This document shows positions 47,655 through 57,168 of a stretch of DNA of 64,000 nt, in pieces. Position numbers and translations under genes: made by a program. The stretch comes from Apricaphanius iberus (lineage: Eukaryota > Chordata > Actinopteri > Cyprinodontiformes > Aphaniidae). The stretch spans positions 62,001-126,000 of the forward strand of contig JAPXFQ010002701.1 of assembly GCA_028564705.1 (NCBI GenBank), in the 5' to 3' direction. How positions within the stretch are numbered: the first letter of the stretch is position 1; every line of letters begins with the position of its first letter. The notes beneath the pieces are model-generated. The model ran no database searches, was not told the origin of the DNA, and saw only the letters and a list, made by a program, of their open reading frames with translations.

Positions 47655-48845
47655 CCTTTGACCTAGCTAAAGGATGTTCTCAAAAGACCTCACCTGGAAT
47701 CAGTAATTCATGCTTTTATCATCTCTGGATTAGATTATGCAAGTTCTATTCTATTCTATTCTATTGGTGTTAACACATCCTCTATTGATTGCCTTCAGAA
47801 GGTGCAGAATGCTGCAGCACCATTTCTGAGTATGACGGACAGATGTAGACATATTACACACATCCTGGCTCAGTTAAGCCTTGTTTATACTTCTCTGTCA
47901 GGAAATTTGCACTCACACACACAAGTATTGACAGAGACGCTTTCCCCACCAGGGCAGCAGGGGGAGCAGACCTTTTGTGGTGGGTCTGTCTACCATTGCA
48001 ATCATTTTATTTACTTCAGCCGACAGAGAGCAAGTTTTGATGGGTCTGTAAAGCTTTTTACCATGCAGCTCATTGAATACTTTTAATTTGTCTCTACACC
48101 TCTGAGTGTTTAAAATCGCCAAATAACCATATTAGATAAGCAAGCCTTACAATATATAGGATCTAGTGTTCAAAAGTTGTATTGACTACTTATTATAGAG
48201 TCCCGTTTTGGTAAAATGATCTAGAAATGATTTTGAGCTGACCAGTAACAGACATGTAGCCTACTCTGTTGTGTTTGACAAAAACATTGGTCTGTACTCT
48301 GTCCATCCTTGCTTGCCCGTCGGAGAGCACTTGCGTTGATGGATAATGGTGCTTTGTGTCTTCACAGCTCCGCAGAGAGAGAAGTATGAACTAGGCTTTC
48401 CATTGGCTCCCTGTTTTCTACAGTTTTATTTTTTGTCTACAAAGCCCTCTCTTACCTTTCTGAGCTACTCATCCCATATCTGCCCTCCCAATTATTGAGC
48501 TCTGCTGACCAACTGATTCTGTAAAACTTTAAAATGCGCTATGAATATTGAGGAAAGCTGTATTTTTTATTTTCTTTGCTGTCCCAGTACTCTGAAATGG
48601 TCTCCCGCTCCATGTGAGGCACTCTCTGTCTTAGTCCAGTTTAAATATATTCTTGAATCTTATTATTTTCCTCTAGCATTTCACAGTTGATTCCCTTATT
48701 TTGAATTTTGCTGTGTTTAATCTTTCAGCCTTGTATCCTTTTTTATATGTTTTTTTTTTTTTGCTGTTGTTGTTGTGTTATATGTTCAGCACTTTGGTCA
48801 GCCGTCATGCCTTTTTTTAATGAGCCATAGAGATAATTTTTTTAT
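47655..48845 (+). pseudogene. L2-clade LINE 3' part, split by a miniature element
   Basis: 47680-47875 encodes, with frameshifts, the L2 reverse transcriptase segment around 'HAFI.SRLDY' (ttcatgcttttatcatctct) and IDCLQKVQNAAAP (about 47785-47823). After a 523-base insertion the element resumes at 48399 with cattggctccctgttttcta (HWLPV-type), tttgtctacaaagccctctc, and 3' untranslated sequence to gttcagcactttggtcagcc near 48800. A five-base repeat (ttcta)n lies at 47744-47764. The copy is 5'-truncated and dead. Confidence 0.82.
47876..48398. mobile_element. Miniature DNA element inserted in the L2 copy
   Basis: Left end aagccttgtttatacttctct and the reverse complement of the right end aagcctagttcatacttctct form a ~21-bp inverted repeat with two mismatches. 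Flanking L2 sequence is continuous without it. A three-base TTA/TTC pair at the borders would suit a PIF/Harbinger-type duplication but is weak. The interior includes tgacagagacgctttcccca and gggcagcaggggga, words also found in the partial copy at 61615-61758. No transposase. Confidence 0.78.
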
Positions 48846-48949
48846 TGTATGGTAAATGAATGGCTAAATTATTTGAATAATTTAATTTAGCATTTAGCTG
48901 TTGCTGATGTTGGCAACAGTAACTCAAATAACCACTCGTTACAACCAAG
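48846..48949. other. Short spacer between LINE and Tc1 remnant
   Basis: AT-rich, nothing recognised. Confidence 0.5.
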
Positions 48950-49345
48950 GCATGTCGAACTTTGAGGCAGATGGGCTGCAGCAGCAGAAGACCACACTGT
49001 CTGCCACTCCTGTCAGCTAAGAACAGGAAACTGAGGCTAAAATTTGTGCAGGCACACCAAAATTGGACAATAGAAGATTGAGAAAATGTTGCCTAATCTG
49101 ATAAATTTTGATTTCTGAGGCAACATCCATCAAAATGGTTCAGGCTGCTCGTTGTGTAATGGCGTGGGGAACATTTTCTTGGCACAGTTTGGGCCCCTTA
49201 GTACCAATTGATCATCATTGAAACGCCATAGCCTACCTGAATATTGTTGCTGACCATGTCCATCCCTTTCTGACCACACTGTAACCGTCTTCTGATGGCT
49301 GATGTACTAGCAAGGTATACCTAATAAAGTGCCCTGTGACTGTAT
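48950..49345 (+). mobile_element. Tc1-like transposon, internally deleted, with right end
   Basis: Runs through Tc1 transposase words: gatgggctgcagcagcagaa, tcctgtcagctaagaacagg, gacaatagaagattgagaaa, tttgggccccttagtaccaa and attgttgctgaccatgtcca. It then jumps at about 49300 directly to the right terminal repeat tactagcaaggtatacctaa taaagtgccctgtgac. Two internal stretches of the normal element are missing, as is the left end. All frames are interrupted. This is a third distinct Tc1 family in the window. Confidence 0.85.
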
Positions 49346-49469
49346 ATAACCATTATGTAGCTTTGAGCTTGTCTGTGTTTTTTTTAACCTTCTGTAAATC
49401 CATAAATTATAGACTGTCAATTTTGAACTAATTTCTTGTTAGTGGAAAATTGTAAATAGCCCACATTTG
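49346..49469. other. Short AT-rich spacer
   Basis: Nothing recognised between the Tc1 end and the SINE. Confidence 0.5.
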
Positions 49470-49795
49470 ACACTTTTTCACTCAGAGGACTACATAGTGC
49501 TTTTCACCACATTCACCCATTCAACACTGGTGGGGGTTATCGACTTTGTAGGTACAGCTGCCCTGGGGCACACTGACAGAAGCGAGGCTTCTGTACACAC
49601 AACTGCTGTCATCACACACACACCCAGGTCTTAGGCAACTTTTATACTCACTGGGCCCTCTGACCAACACCAGAAGGGAATGTGGGGGACATGTCTTGGC
49701 CAAGGACACAACAACTGAGATGGACGGAGCAAGGGTTCCAACAGTCAACCCACTGGTTACGGGACAAACCCCTACCACCTGAGCCATGACTGCAC
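49470..49795 (-). mobile_element. tRNA-derived SINE, near full length, reverse orientation
   Basis: Read on the minus strand, it starts with gcagtcatggctcaggtggt, an RNA polymerase III A-box-like head. A degenerate B box (ggttgactgttggaaccc) follows, then ttgtgtccttggccaagaca and tgttggtcagagggcccagt, a core shared with the copies at 54195, 62245 and 63150. It ends with a LINE-like tail (aaaagcactatgtagtcctc). Such SINEs are transcribed by polymerase III and moved by a partner LINE. Confidence 0.82.
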
Positions 49796-49869
49796 TTAAA
49801 TTGTTTAAGCTGTATCTTTAATAATCATTCTAAAAAGTAAATTGCTTAGGTCTAAATAATATGACATTC
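49796..49869. other. Short spacer
   Basis: Nothing recognised. Confidence 0.5.
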
Positions 49870-50287
49870 ATTGTGACGGTAAGTCTATGTAAAGTTCTAA
49901 GACTGTAGCAATACTATCCATGACAGTTCTCCAACTGGTCGCTTTCCATAATAGCAACCAGGGAAAAAAGAAATGTAATTCATCAAAACTCATCCCACAG
50001 GATAAATGGTGCAAGATTAAGATTTTGGCAAAAACCTCCATTTACCATCAAACATGGCAGGATATTCCAGCACGGCAACGATACCACATACACCGCCCGG
50101 ACAATGATGGAGTAGCTATGTAAAAGAAACAAAAAAAAAGTCTAAGTTCTAGAGTGCCCTAGCCAGTCTCTAGTCCGCAATCTAATGGATAATCTGTGGA
50201 GGGAGCTTAAGGTATGTGTTGCCGAGCAACAGAGCCAAAACAGCCCAGCTGTAGAGAAGATCTGTGTTGAAGAATGGGTCTAAATAC
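49870..50287 (+). pseudogene. Tc1-like transposase C-terminal remnant, left of the solo LTR
   Basis: aacgataccacatacaccgc, cggacaatgatggagtagct, ctagagtgccctagccagtc, gataatctgtggagggagct and gaagatctgtgttgaagaat follow the Tc1 region from QRQRYHTHRPDN to the C-terminal helix (VLEWPSQSP / NLWREL / EEICVEEW types). Several frameshifts and stops are present. The copy is cut at 50287 by the solo LTR and continues at 50915. Confidence 0.8.
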
Positions 50288-50914
50288 TGTAGAATTAAAA
50301 TTTATCAAAAAATAATTCAGTGCATGTTCAAGCAGAGACAAAATGGAGCCAATTTCCAGTTCTCACTTTTATTTTAAACAGATTAACAAATTGCAGTTTA
50401 CAGAGAAACATGCCCTATTTTCTCTGGGCCAGACAAAGATCTGACGAAGAATGGTTTCCGTGACATAACTTTTATAAACGTCCAAAACCTCCCAGGATTA
50501 ATCTGCTCCAATCAGAACGTTTTAAACAGTGTCTTAACAATGATTGGATGTCAAGAATTATATGTCCTCCTCCTGGATCCAAGTCAAGAGTTCATTCTGA
50601 GTTTTATGGTTTATGGTCCTGGGTCCTCCAAAGCAAACTCCCAGCTTTATGGCCTCCATCCTTATCTATAAACATCCTGGTTTTATGGCCTTGGTTCCCA
50701 CTCTACAGACATCCTGTTTTTACAGCCTGCAATAAAACTCTTTGTTTCAGAGGTCCTCAAAGGTCACACATACTCCCCATTATCCAAGGCCCAATTCAAA
50801 TACTGATAAACAGTGTGTCTTTTACCTCTGAATGTTATAAAACAGACCTCTACCTCTGAATGCCTACCAGAAATATTTTAAAACATATGTAGCCCCAAAA
50901 AGTAAAGCACAACA
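50288..50914 (-). mobile_element. Solo LTR, 627 bp, same family as the 3395-10561 element
   Basis: On the minus strand it begins TGTTGTGCTT and ends TCTACA, and aligns along its whole length with the 3' LTR at 9931-10561, including caggatgtctgtag, the gattggagcagatt block, TATAAAA (plus 50470-50476) and AATAAA (plus 50368-50373). It is flanked by a perfect ATAC duplication (50284-50287 and 50915-50918). Recombination between two LTRs has removed the interior. It is visibly more diverged from the 3' LTR than the two LTRs of the large element are from each other, so it is an older insertion or another subfamily. Confidence 0.92.
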
Positions 50915-51144
<230 letters not shown>

Positions 51145-52744
51145 AACGTGTTGCGTGATAAGCCATGGGTTATCCTACCCATCTTCACTCTTATAAAAAT
51201 TGTGAACCATCTTCACCATTTTCCACTTGAATAATCTTTCTCGCTGAAGAATGATAGACTCAATATTATCTTGAAATTGCCTTTTAGCCATTTGTGCACT
51301 GATGGTTAGATGCAATTGGCTCAAAGCAACACTGATGACTTCACTTTTTGACATCAACGAAAACAAACTTCCACAGCTAACCCTTATTATCGCCCTAATG
51401 GCAGAACTGTTGCACATAAAATAGAAACAAAAACAAAATCCTATTGTTAAATCTAATGTTTTTTTTGTTTTTTGTTTTTACTCCAGCCTTTCCCCATAGT
51501 ATTCTACTTGCAGTCTAAAAGCTCTATAAATTCAAAGGTTTTCTGACAAACTAAAAACCTTAGTCCACTCATTTTGTCAAATTAAAAATAGCTTTTAGAC
51601 AGTATATATCTTTTTTGGAACATGATGCTTTGCACAGAATTAATCTGCAGCATTTGTAATCAATGAATAGTAATTTGAAAAAAAAAGGTATTGATACCTG
51701 ATTACATAAACTTGAACATGACACATAAACACACAAACTGTAGTTCATCCAAGCATACATATCCAGATGCTGTTGCATTCTAAGTTTCTTACTGTAAAAT
51801 AAGCAATGGCCTTGTACTTCATTATTTTCTTAATCATTCAACTATGTTGAAAAAAGTTCAATCTTTCTCGTTCCTGTTATGTAGTTCTGTTTTCAGATGT
51901 ATCTAATCCCTCTTTGTTTCATTCCTATATTCTTACACACACCTAGCATTGCAATATATAGTCATATATTGGTTAATTATATTGTAAAATCTTTTAATTT
52001 GTGTATTTTTTTCATACTTCTATCTCCACCAATGGGTCCTGAACAAATAAACAAATTTCTCAGATTGTTGAAGAAATGATATGAGTAATTTTGTGATCCA
52101 ATTTCATTAGAAATATGACTCATCTTTATTCAGTTTTTCTTAACATCACCCAGGTCTGAACACTGCAACGTGGCGGGATGTCTCAGTCCACCACAGAAAG
52201 TCTCTGGCTTTCGGTTTTAACTTATAGGGATCAGTAGTTATAATTCTGGGTAAAGCTTATGCTCAAAACACTGTTACACTTGAGTTCATATAGTACTGTT
52301 TCAAATTGTATTGTTTTGAATTGTTAAAGGAGGAGGATATAAATATAGATTGACTGAATTAATGAATTGCTCTAGGAATTTATTTATTTTTATTTTAACC
52401 TAAGTGATACAAGTAGGTGGTTTTAAAGGTCAAAAGAAGCCTTTTTAGACTTGAAAAGTGCAAAGAAGTTTGTATCTCTCTCTGACTCTAGTGCCTTTCT
52501 ATAAGTTTGTGTGGGTGGAAATCCAGAGATAATTTATTCTTACTTCAGCCAATATCTACAGCCAGTTTCAGCAATTAGCAAAAATAATTAGCATCTATAA
52601 ACCCAATGAAACATGAATTGTGCCAAGTTTATTTCCCTCCTGACAAAAATCTTACAACTATTTTCCCCACAGACATGCTTTATATATGACTACTTTATCA
52701 TTTGTTTTAATTAGCAATTTAAGGTTGCTATGATATCGCCAGTG
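51145..52744. other. Unassigned sequence
   Basis: AT-rich, with short motif-free frames on both strands (51175-51417, 51569-51778, 51897-52079). 52150-52340 may be an old LINE fragment but cannot be assigned. Confidence 0.45.
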
Positions 52745-52825
52745 AAAGAACAGTTGTGTTAAGCCCTTTGGGGTCCTTTGGACAAGATATAGTACTATAA
52801 AACTAAAGGCCATTTATCATTTCTT
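52745..52825 (+). mobile_element. SINE/LINE 3' tail
   Basis: ttaagccctttggggtcctt, then atagtactataaaactaaag and gccatttatcatttc, parallels the tail of the SINE at 62245-62520 (ctttggagtcct...gtgctctacaagtggaggccat). Only the tail is present. Confidence 0.6.
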
Positions 52826-53380
52826 CATGATGTTATCTATTTTGTGAAGTGCACCACGCCCTCCTGCAGCACCTACACAACATGATAGTTGGGCTCTTGT
52901 TCTCAGGCTGGCACATTTCCTGCAAATTTAACAATTATTTAAATGTTAGTTTCTTCATACCACATGATATGTGTCAGCGAAGCAAAGTGTTTGTCCCTAA
53001 GTAAGTATGCAAACTGTTTAGCTTTCTTTTGTCACTTCTAGAATATTGGCTTTTTCCTCTGTGTGTGGCTTTTCAGCCCTGCGCTTCTTTTACTAATGTT
53101 AGAAAGACCAAAATCCTATTTCTGTTAAAAAGGCTGTTGTCTTTCTCTTTGGAATTTTTGAGAAGTTTTCATGTTGCCTTATAAAGAACTTCTAGTTAAC
53201 TGGCCTAAAGTAGAACACAATGCATTTTAATTAATGTTGAGTAATAGATTATGGGGTTCTCTTTGCAGTCTATGGTAATAATTTATTGTTCTGTATTGTT
53301 TTATGTATTTAGTTAGGATCATAATTAGATGATGAAACACATTTGTATGAATTTAAAACTGCACTCCATTAAACCGTAAG
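52826..53380. other. Unassigned sequence
   Basis: AT-rich, no gene or repeat recognised. Confidence 0.5.
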
Positions 53381-53602
53381 TGACTTTTTCTTTTGTGTTG
53401 TGTTCTGAGTTTTTCTTTTGTGTCATGTTGTGGCTTTTTCTTTTGTGTTATGACTTTGTCTTTTGCTTTGTTTTGTGGCTTTTTCTTTTGTGTTGTGGCT
53501 CTTTCTTTTGTGTTATGTTGTGAGTTTTTCTTTTATGTTGTGTTTTGACTTTTTTTCAGTTCTGTCATGGGTTTTGTTGTGTTGTGTTGTGTTGTGTTGT
53601 GT
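53381..53602. repeat. T-rich minisatellite plus (GTTGT)n
   Basis: 53381-53560 is an irregular array of a tttttcttttgtgttgtg-like unit (about seven copies, 17-30 bases apart, one strand pyrimidine/GT-rich). It is followed at 53573-53602 by (GTTGT)n. Frames across it are artefacts. Confidence 0.85.
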
Positions 53603-54194
53603 CGACCCTTCTGGGCCACCGTATTAAAGTGGCCGTCAGTTGAATTGCTATTAGGAGCAGGTATCTTTTGTGAGACAGTGGTGGGTGAAACACAACAATA
53701 TTCTGACCTAAGAGTGGAGTTAACAACTTGTCAGAAAGGAGGTAGTTTCAGAGTGGATTTCTGTCTTCATAAAAGGAGTCTTCTGTCAGAAATTGTATGT
53801 TTTTGCTGCCATTTCTGATTGGAAAGTTGCTTTAGTTTTCATAAATCTATATGGTTATATACTGCACACTGATGATGTATTGATTCAGTGTCTGTTAGCG
53901 ATAAAATAAAAAAAAAACACTATGTGAAACACATAGAGCGAAAGAGACAGAGCTAAATCTAACTAGATAACAACATTATTGCATAACAAAACCAATTTAA
54001 TAAAATGTGCTTGAATAGTTATAATAGGTTATAATTGTTCTGTTGTCTGCTTATACTTTTTGGATATTTCTTCATTCTTCAGGTTTAAGATATTCTGGCT
54101 AAAAGTATTTATTTAGCAAATAATAGGGATGGCTGAATATTTTGTGATATTTATAAGATGACATTAAGTGAACAAAGCTGGGTTGTAGCCACCA
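53603..54194. other. Unassigned sequence
   Basis: No gene or repeat recognised; an A-run at 53907-53916. Confidence 0.5.
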
Positions 54195-54537
54195 AATCAA
54201 TTCAAACTTTATTTAAAAAGCGCTTTTTAAACACAATTTATCATAGTTCTTTACAGATTTAAAATGACCCCACGACCCCCCAACCTCCCCTTCAAAAAAC
54301 AAAAACAAAAATGATCTCAACTACACCCCCTCCCAACCCAACCTATCAGCCATATACACACACACACACACACACACTTAAGGGTCAGTGTGCCCCAGGG
54401 CAGCCACACACTGACAGAGGCAAGGCTCTGACCACCACCAGTAGGCCTCGGGTGAATTGTCTTAACCAAGGAAACAACAAGCTGGGGCTCGACGAATTAC
54501 AAGAACTCCCAACTACTGAGCCACAGTCTTCATAGAT
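54195..54537 (-). mobile_element. tRNA-derived SINE with CA repeat, reverse orientation
   Basis: On the minus strand the head is gactgtggctcagtagttgg (A-box type). It is followed by ttgtttccttggttaagaca and ggtggtggtcagagccttgc (the core shared with 49470-49795), gtgtgccccagggcagccac in the plus-strand sense, and at the far end a LINE-like tail (caaactttatttaaaaagcg read in reverse). A (CA)n tract sits at 54355-54378. The head abuts the hAT miniature element exactly at 54537/54538. Confidence 0.75.
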
Positions 54538-54783
54538 CAGTGTTTCACAATGCCGGGTCTCAAGGCACAATGCCCTGCATGGTTTAAGTGTTTTCCTGCT
54601 TCAGCACACCTGATTTCAATTTATGGCTGTCTGTCGTTTATTTCAGTTTTTAATTGTTTTATTTATCTGCCAGTCCATGTGGATATTGTCTGATATTAAA
54701 CTGGCCCATGGCAAAATAAAGGTTAGGGACCACATATCTAAAAAATGCAGAAACAGTGTTAGGACCGGGTTAGGGAAACACTG
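54538..54783. mobile_element. hAT-like miniature element (246 bp)
   Basis: Left end cagtgtttcacaatgccggg and right end ccgggttagggaaacactg are inverted. Inner words agtgttttcctgcttcagca and cacacctgatttcaa are diagnostic of a very common fish hAT-type miniature element ('cagtgtttcccaac...'). The 8-base flanks tcatagat and tagtacac do not match well, so either the duplication has decayed or one border was altered. Confidence 0.82.
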
Positions 54784-54862
54784 TAGTACACAAAAATTAG
54801 TCCCCCATTTTAGGACATGAATCTTGTTTTTAAAATAGCTTTTTTGTAAAGCACAGGTATAC

Positions 54863-54865
<3 letters not shown>

Positions 54866-54915
<50 letters not shown>
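54866..54915. repeat. (TA)n microsatellite
   Basis: About 25 TA units abutting the 3' end of the LINE remnant. R4/Dong-type LINEs are known to target simple repeats, so this tract may be the insertion site. Confidence 0.95.
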
Positions 54916-54918
<3 letters not shown>

Positions 54919-56040
54919 AGCCTTTTCTCCAGTTTGGGGGTCATTGCCCCAAGTGCTTCGATTACCACAGGTACTACTGTCACCTTCAACTTCCAAGCCT
55001 TCTCTAGCTCCTCTCTGAGCCCTTGGTATTTCTCAAGTATCTTATGTTCCGTCTTCTTGATGTTACCATCACTTGGTATTGCCACATCCACCACAACAGC
55101 TTTCCTCTGCTGTTTATCAACCACCACAATGTCCGGTTTGTTTGCCTTTACAATCATGTCTGTCTGGATCTGGAAGTCCCACAGGATCTTTGTGTGGTCA
55201 TTCTCAACCACCTTTGGTGGTGTTTGCCACTTTGACCTTGGGGTTTCCAGCCCATACGCCGCACAGATGTTTCTGTATACTATGCCAGCCACTTGGTTGT
55301 GACTTTCCATGTATGCTTTCCCTGACAGCATTTTGTACCTCTTCGGTATTGGTTGTTTCAATGCAGCTCTCTGGGCCTCCGTTACCTGGCTTACTTCTCT
55401 CCGAGCTATCTTGATGTTAGCTTCCAGCCATCTCTTTCATTGTGGGTTTTTTCTCATGGTTGCTCTTATAGCCAAGCACCTCTAGGATCACTGCTGCTGA
55501 AGTGTAGATCAACTCATTGGTTTCAGTGATTGATGTGGTAGGGATCGCTCTCACTGCTGCATTCACTGTTTCCAGGAGTCTTTCCGAGGGTAGTTCACTT
55601 AGACGTTGTAATCAGCGTCGGGGGGCCTTGCGCTCTTTCTCGCCATGATCTTATCTTTCAGGTCAGCCACTTCCTTGCTCAGCGCTATGGTTTCACTCAT
55701 TGGGGTCTGTTCCTTATCCCTGGTTGCTGTCGCATTTGTGTTGTATCTTGTCAATCTCAAGTTGTGATAGCAATTGCCATTTGTGGATGTTAGAACACTG
55801 AGCTATTAGGTGTTTTGCCGTCAACTGCGACTGTGGGTATCGAAGTAACCATTCAGCCCACATTCTTCGTGTGTAACCTCTCTGATTAGGGTTACTTGAG
55901 TAGTAGCATACCAACAGAGCCATATTCTCCAATCTCATCCATTTCCGCCTGGTTGTTGTTCCAGTAGCCCATTTTTCATCAAGTTGCCCCGGTTCCCCAG
56001 TACCTGACGCAGACCTTGTTTGTCCGGGCGACATTGTCTC
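54916..56040 (-). pseudogene. R4/Dong-like LINE lacking its reverse transcriptase region
   Basis: On the minus strand three parts of one LINE protein appear. 56034-55714 holds an N-terminal segment with TTTRRKWMRLENMALL and QLTAKHLIAQCSNIHKWQLL. 55620-55380 (frameshifted) holds a linker with VNAAVRAIPTTSITETNELI. 55361-54916 holds the C-terminal part NQVAGIVYRNICAAYGLE, then PDIVVVDKQQRKAVVVDVAI, which looks like the PD-(D/E)xK core of a restriction-like endonuclease. The stretch before MLSGKAYMESHNQ joins directly to a PIPKRY segment that in intact relatives lies far upstream, so the whole polymerase domain is deleted. The protein also lacks its last residues and runs into (TA)n. Frameshifts occur. 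Plus-strand frames here are shadows. Confidence 0.78.
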
Positions 56041-56116
56041 TTATCATGGTATGAGGTAACCGCTAGCATGAAGGGTCTTGCACAAAGACCCAAACTGGAT
56101 GGTGTTCATAGCTTGA

Positions 56117-56127
56117 TTGATTCACAG

Positions 56128-56169
<42 letters not shown>
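56117..56169. repeat. (TTGA)n microsatellite
   Basis: About ten TTGA units, preceded by a degenerate copy; it lies near the 5' end of the LINE remnant. Confidence 0.95.
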
Positions 56170-56342
56170 ATAGAGTGTGCCAACCCTGTCTTAATTTTTG
56201 AGCAACTACCAATCATGGATATACATTGCTTGCAAAAGGCTCCAACTAAACCTTTCCAATTTTATCACTTAAGCAACCACAACATCAACAAATTCATGGG
56301 GATTCAAAGTAATGGACCAACTGTGCAGCACTGGATGGAATC
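56170..56342. other. Unassigned sequence
   Basis: No gene or repeat recognised between the microsatellite and the hairpin. Confidence 0.5.
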
Positions 56343-56346
56343 AAAT

Positions 56347-56401
56347 AAGGAATCGCTGCATTACAAATGAATAATGCGCATTTGTAATGCAGCGATACCT
56401 T
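56347..56401. repeat. Long hairpin (22 of 23 base pairs)
   Basis: 56352-56369 (atcgctgcattacaaatg) pairs perfectly with 56379-56396 across a nine-base loop. The pairing extends to 56347-56351 and 56397-56401 with one mismatch and then partly further. It may be two abutting terminal inverted repeats, or an RNA hairpin if transcribed. Confidence 0.85.
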
Positions 56402-56420
56402 ACTATGAAATGTACTCAAG

Positions 56421-56750
56421 CTATACAGCGACCCAAAATGCATAATTCAATATGCCTATAAATACGGCGCTTTCTACTCCGTTATAAGACGCTTCCTTGT
56501 CTTTCACCTGCTGTCTAATGTTAATTTGTGGCTGGTCCGGTCCCGTTTCTTTTATTTTAAGCTTTTCAGCCAGTGGTCTTCTTTCAAATGGATTTTGAAG
56601 AAGAGATTGCATGGTCTCTGTCTCGTATGCCGCTGCCATTGTCAACTTGTCAAGAAAGACTGGCTCCACCTGCCGGGTCTCGCGGACACTTGACCACACC
56701 AAAAAGTTCATGTTAAATCTCCGACGAAGCGCCCGTCGGAGATTTAACAT
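56421..56750 (-). pseudogene. hAT/ZMYM-type transposase N-terminus, truncated
   Basis: The frame resembles the N-terminal part of hAT-family transposases that look like ZMYM1 or TTF-zinc-finger proteins, in particular LLQNPFERRPLAEKLKIKET then GPDQPQINIRQQVKDK. In the family this precedes a TTF-type zinc finger and the DDE domain. Here it ends after ~90 recognisable residues, and the last ~25 codons before the stop look foreign. Two in-frame Met codons exist: one at 56750 and one at 56711, the latter followed by NFLVWSS. The 13 codons between them (LNLRRALRRRFN) come from the hairpin 56710-56750. I prefer 56711 as the original start. Confidence 0.65.
56710..56750. repeat. Perfect 17-bp inverted repeat over the start codon
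   Basis: 56710-56726 and 56734-56750 are exact reverse complements with a seven-base loop (aagcgcc). Each arm ends in ATG/CAT, so on the minus strand both candidate start codons of the transposase frame sit in the stem. Confidence 0.95.
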
Positions 56751-56792
56751 TGCGCGTCTCTGATTGGTTGAATTAATGATATGTAGTGACGT

Positions 56793-56799
56793 TTTTATA
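56793..56799 (-). promoter_or_regulatory. TATA box of the hAT-type element
   Basis: Minus-strand TATAAAAA lies about 45 bases before the first ATG at 56750. A CCAAT-type box (56815-56819) lies just upstream. Position and composition suit a short polymerase II promoter. There is no expression evidence. Confidence 0.45.
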
Positions 56800-57074
56800 C
56801 CCTATTAGAGCGCCATTGGTTAGATAGCAAGGGAGCTGTTCCTTGCCGCCCCAAGTATAAAACTACACATTTATGATGTTGTTGCAGCACACGATGAAGC
56901 TGGCAGACAAAAAGAAACCTCAACCTTCCCCCCTCACCTCCTTATAGTGTGTAAAACACTACACCTGTACCGAAGAAAGTCAAGTTTTGGTCAAACTTAA
57001 ACTTTTTTTTTTTTTTTTTAATTGTTAGGAGGGGCGGCGCCCCAGCGCCCATAATAGACCAGCCGCCATTGATA

Positions 57075-57168
57075 TTGACACAGAATCCCATTAAACCCCA
57101 TTGTAAACTCATGTAACATGTCATGTGAAACAGTTAAAGTTTAAATACTTTTTCAAGGCACTGTAACT
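57075..57168 (+). mobile_element. Tc1-like transposon 3' end
   Basis: acagaatcccattaaacccc, then catgtgaaacagttaaagtt and aatactttttcaaggcactg(ta) is the 3' terminal region of the Tc1 family also seen at 41405 and 28725. The hAT end abuts it on the left. Confidence 0.7.

Larger units (their letters stand above)
56440..57071 (-). mobile_element. 5' end of a hAT-type transposon, reverse orientation
   Basis: Read on the minus strand it begins caatggcggctggtctatta (a mutated CAGTGGCGGCTGG end), followed by gggcgctggggcgccgcccc. There is then a promoter-like region with TATAAAA (plus 56793-56799) and CCAAT-type boxes (plus 56763-56767 and 56815-56819), and the start of a transposase frame. Everything past about 56450 on the minus strand is lost. 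At its outer end it abuts a Tc1 3' end, so it inserted there. Confidence 0.72.

Noticed and set aside
50548..50859. 103-codon plus-strand frame
   Set aside because: It lies antisense within the solo LTR and has no motif.
54934..55414. Three overlapping plus-strand frames, the longest 122 codons
   Set aside because: They are antisense to the LINE endonuclease region at 54916-55361, where the minus frame has the family motifs.
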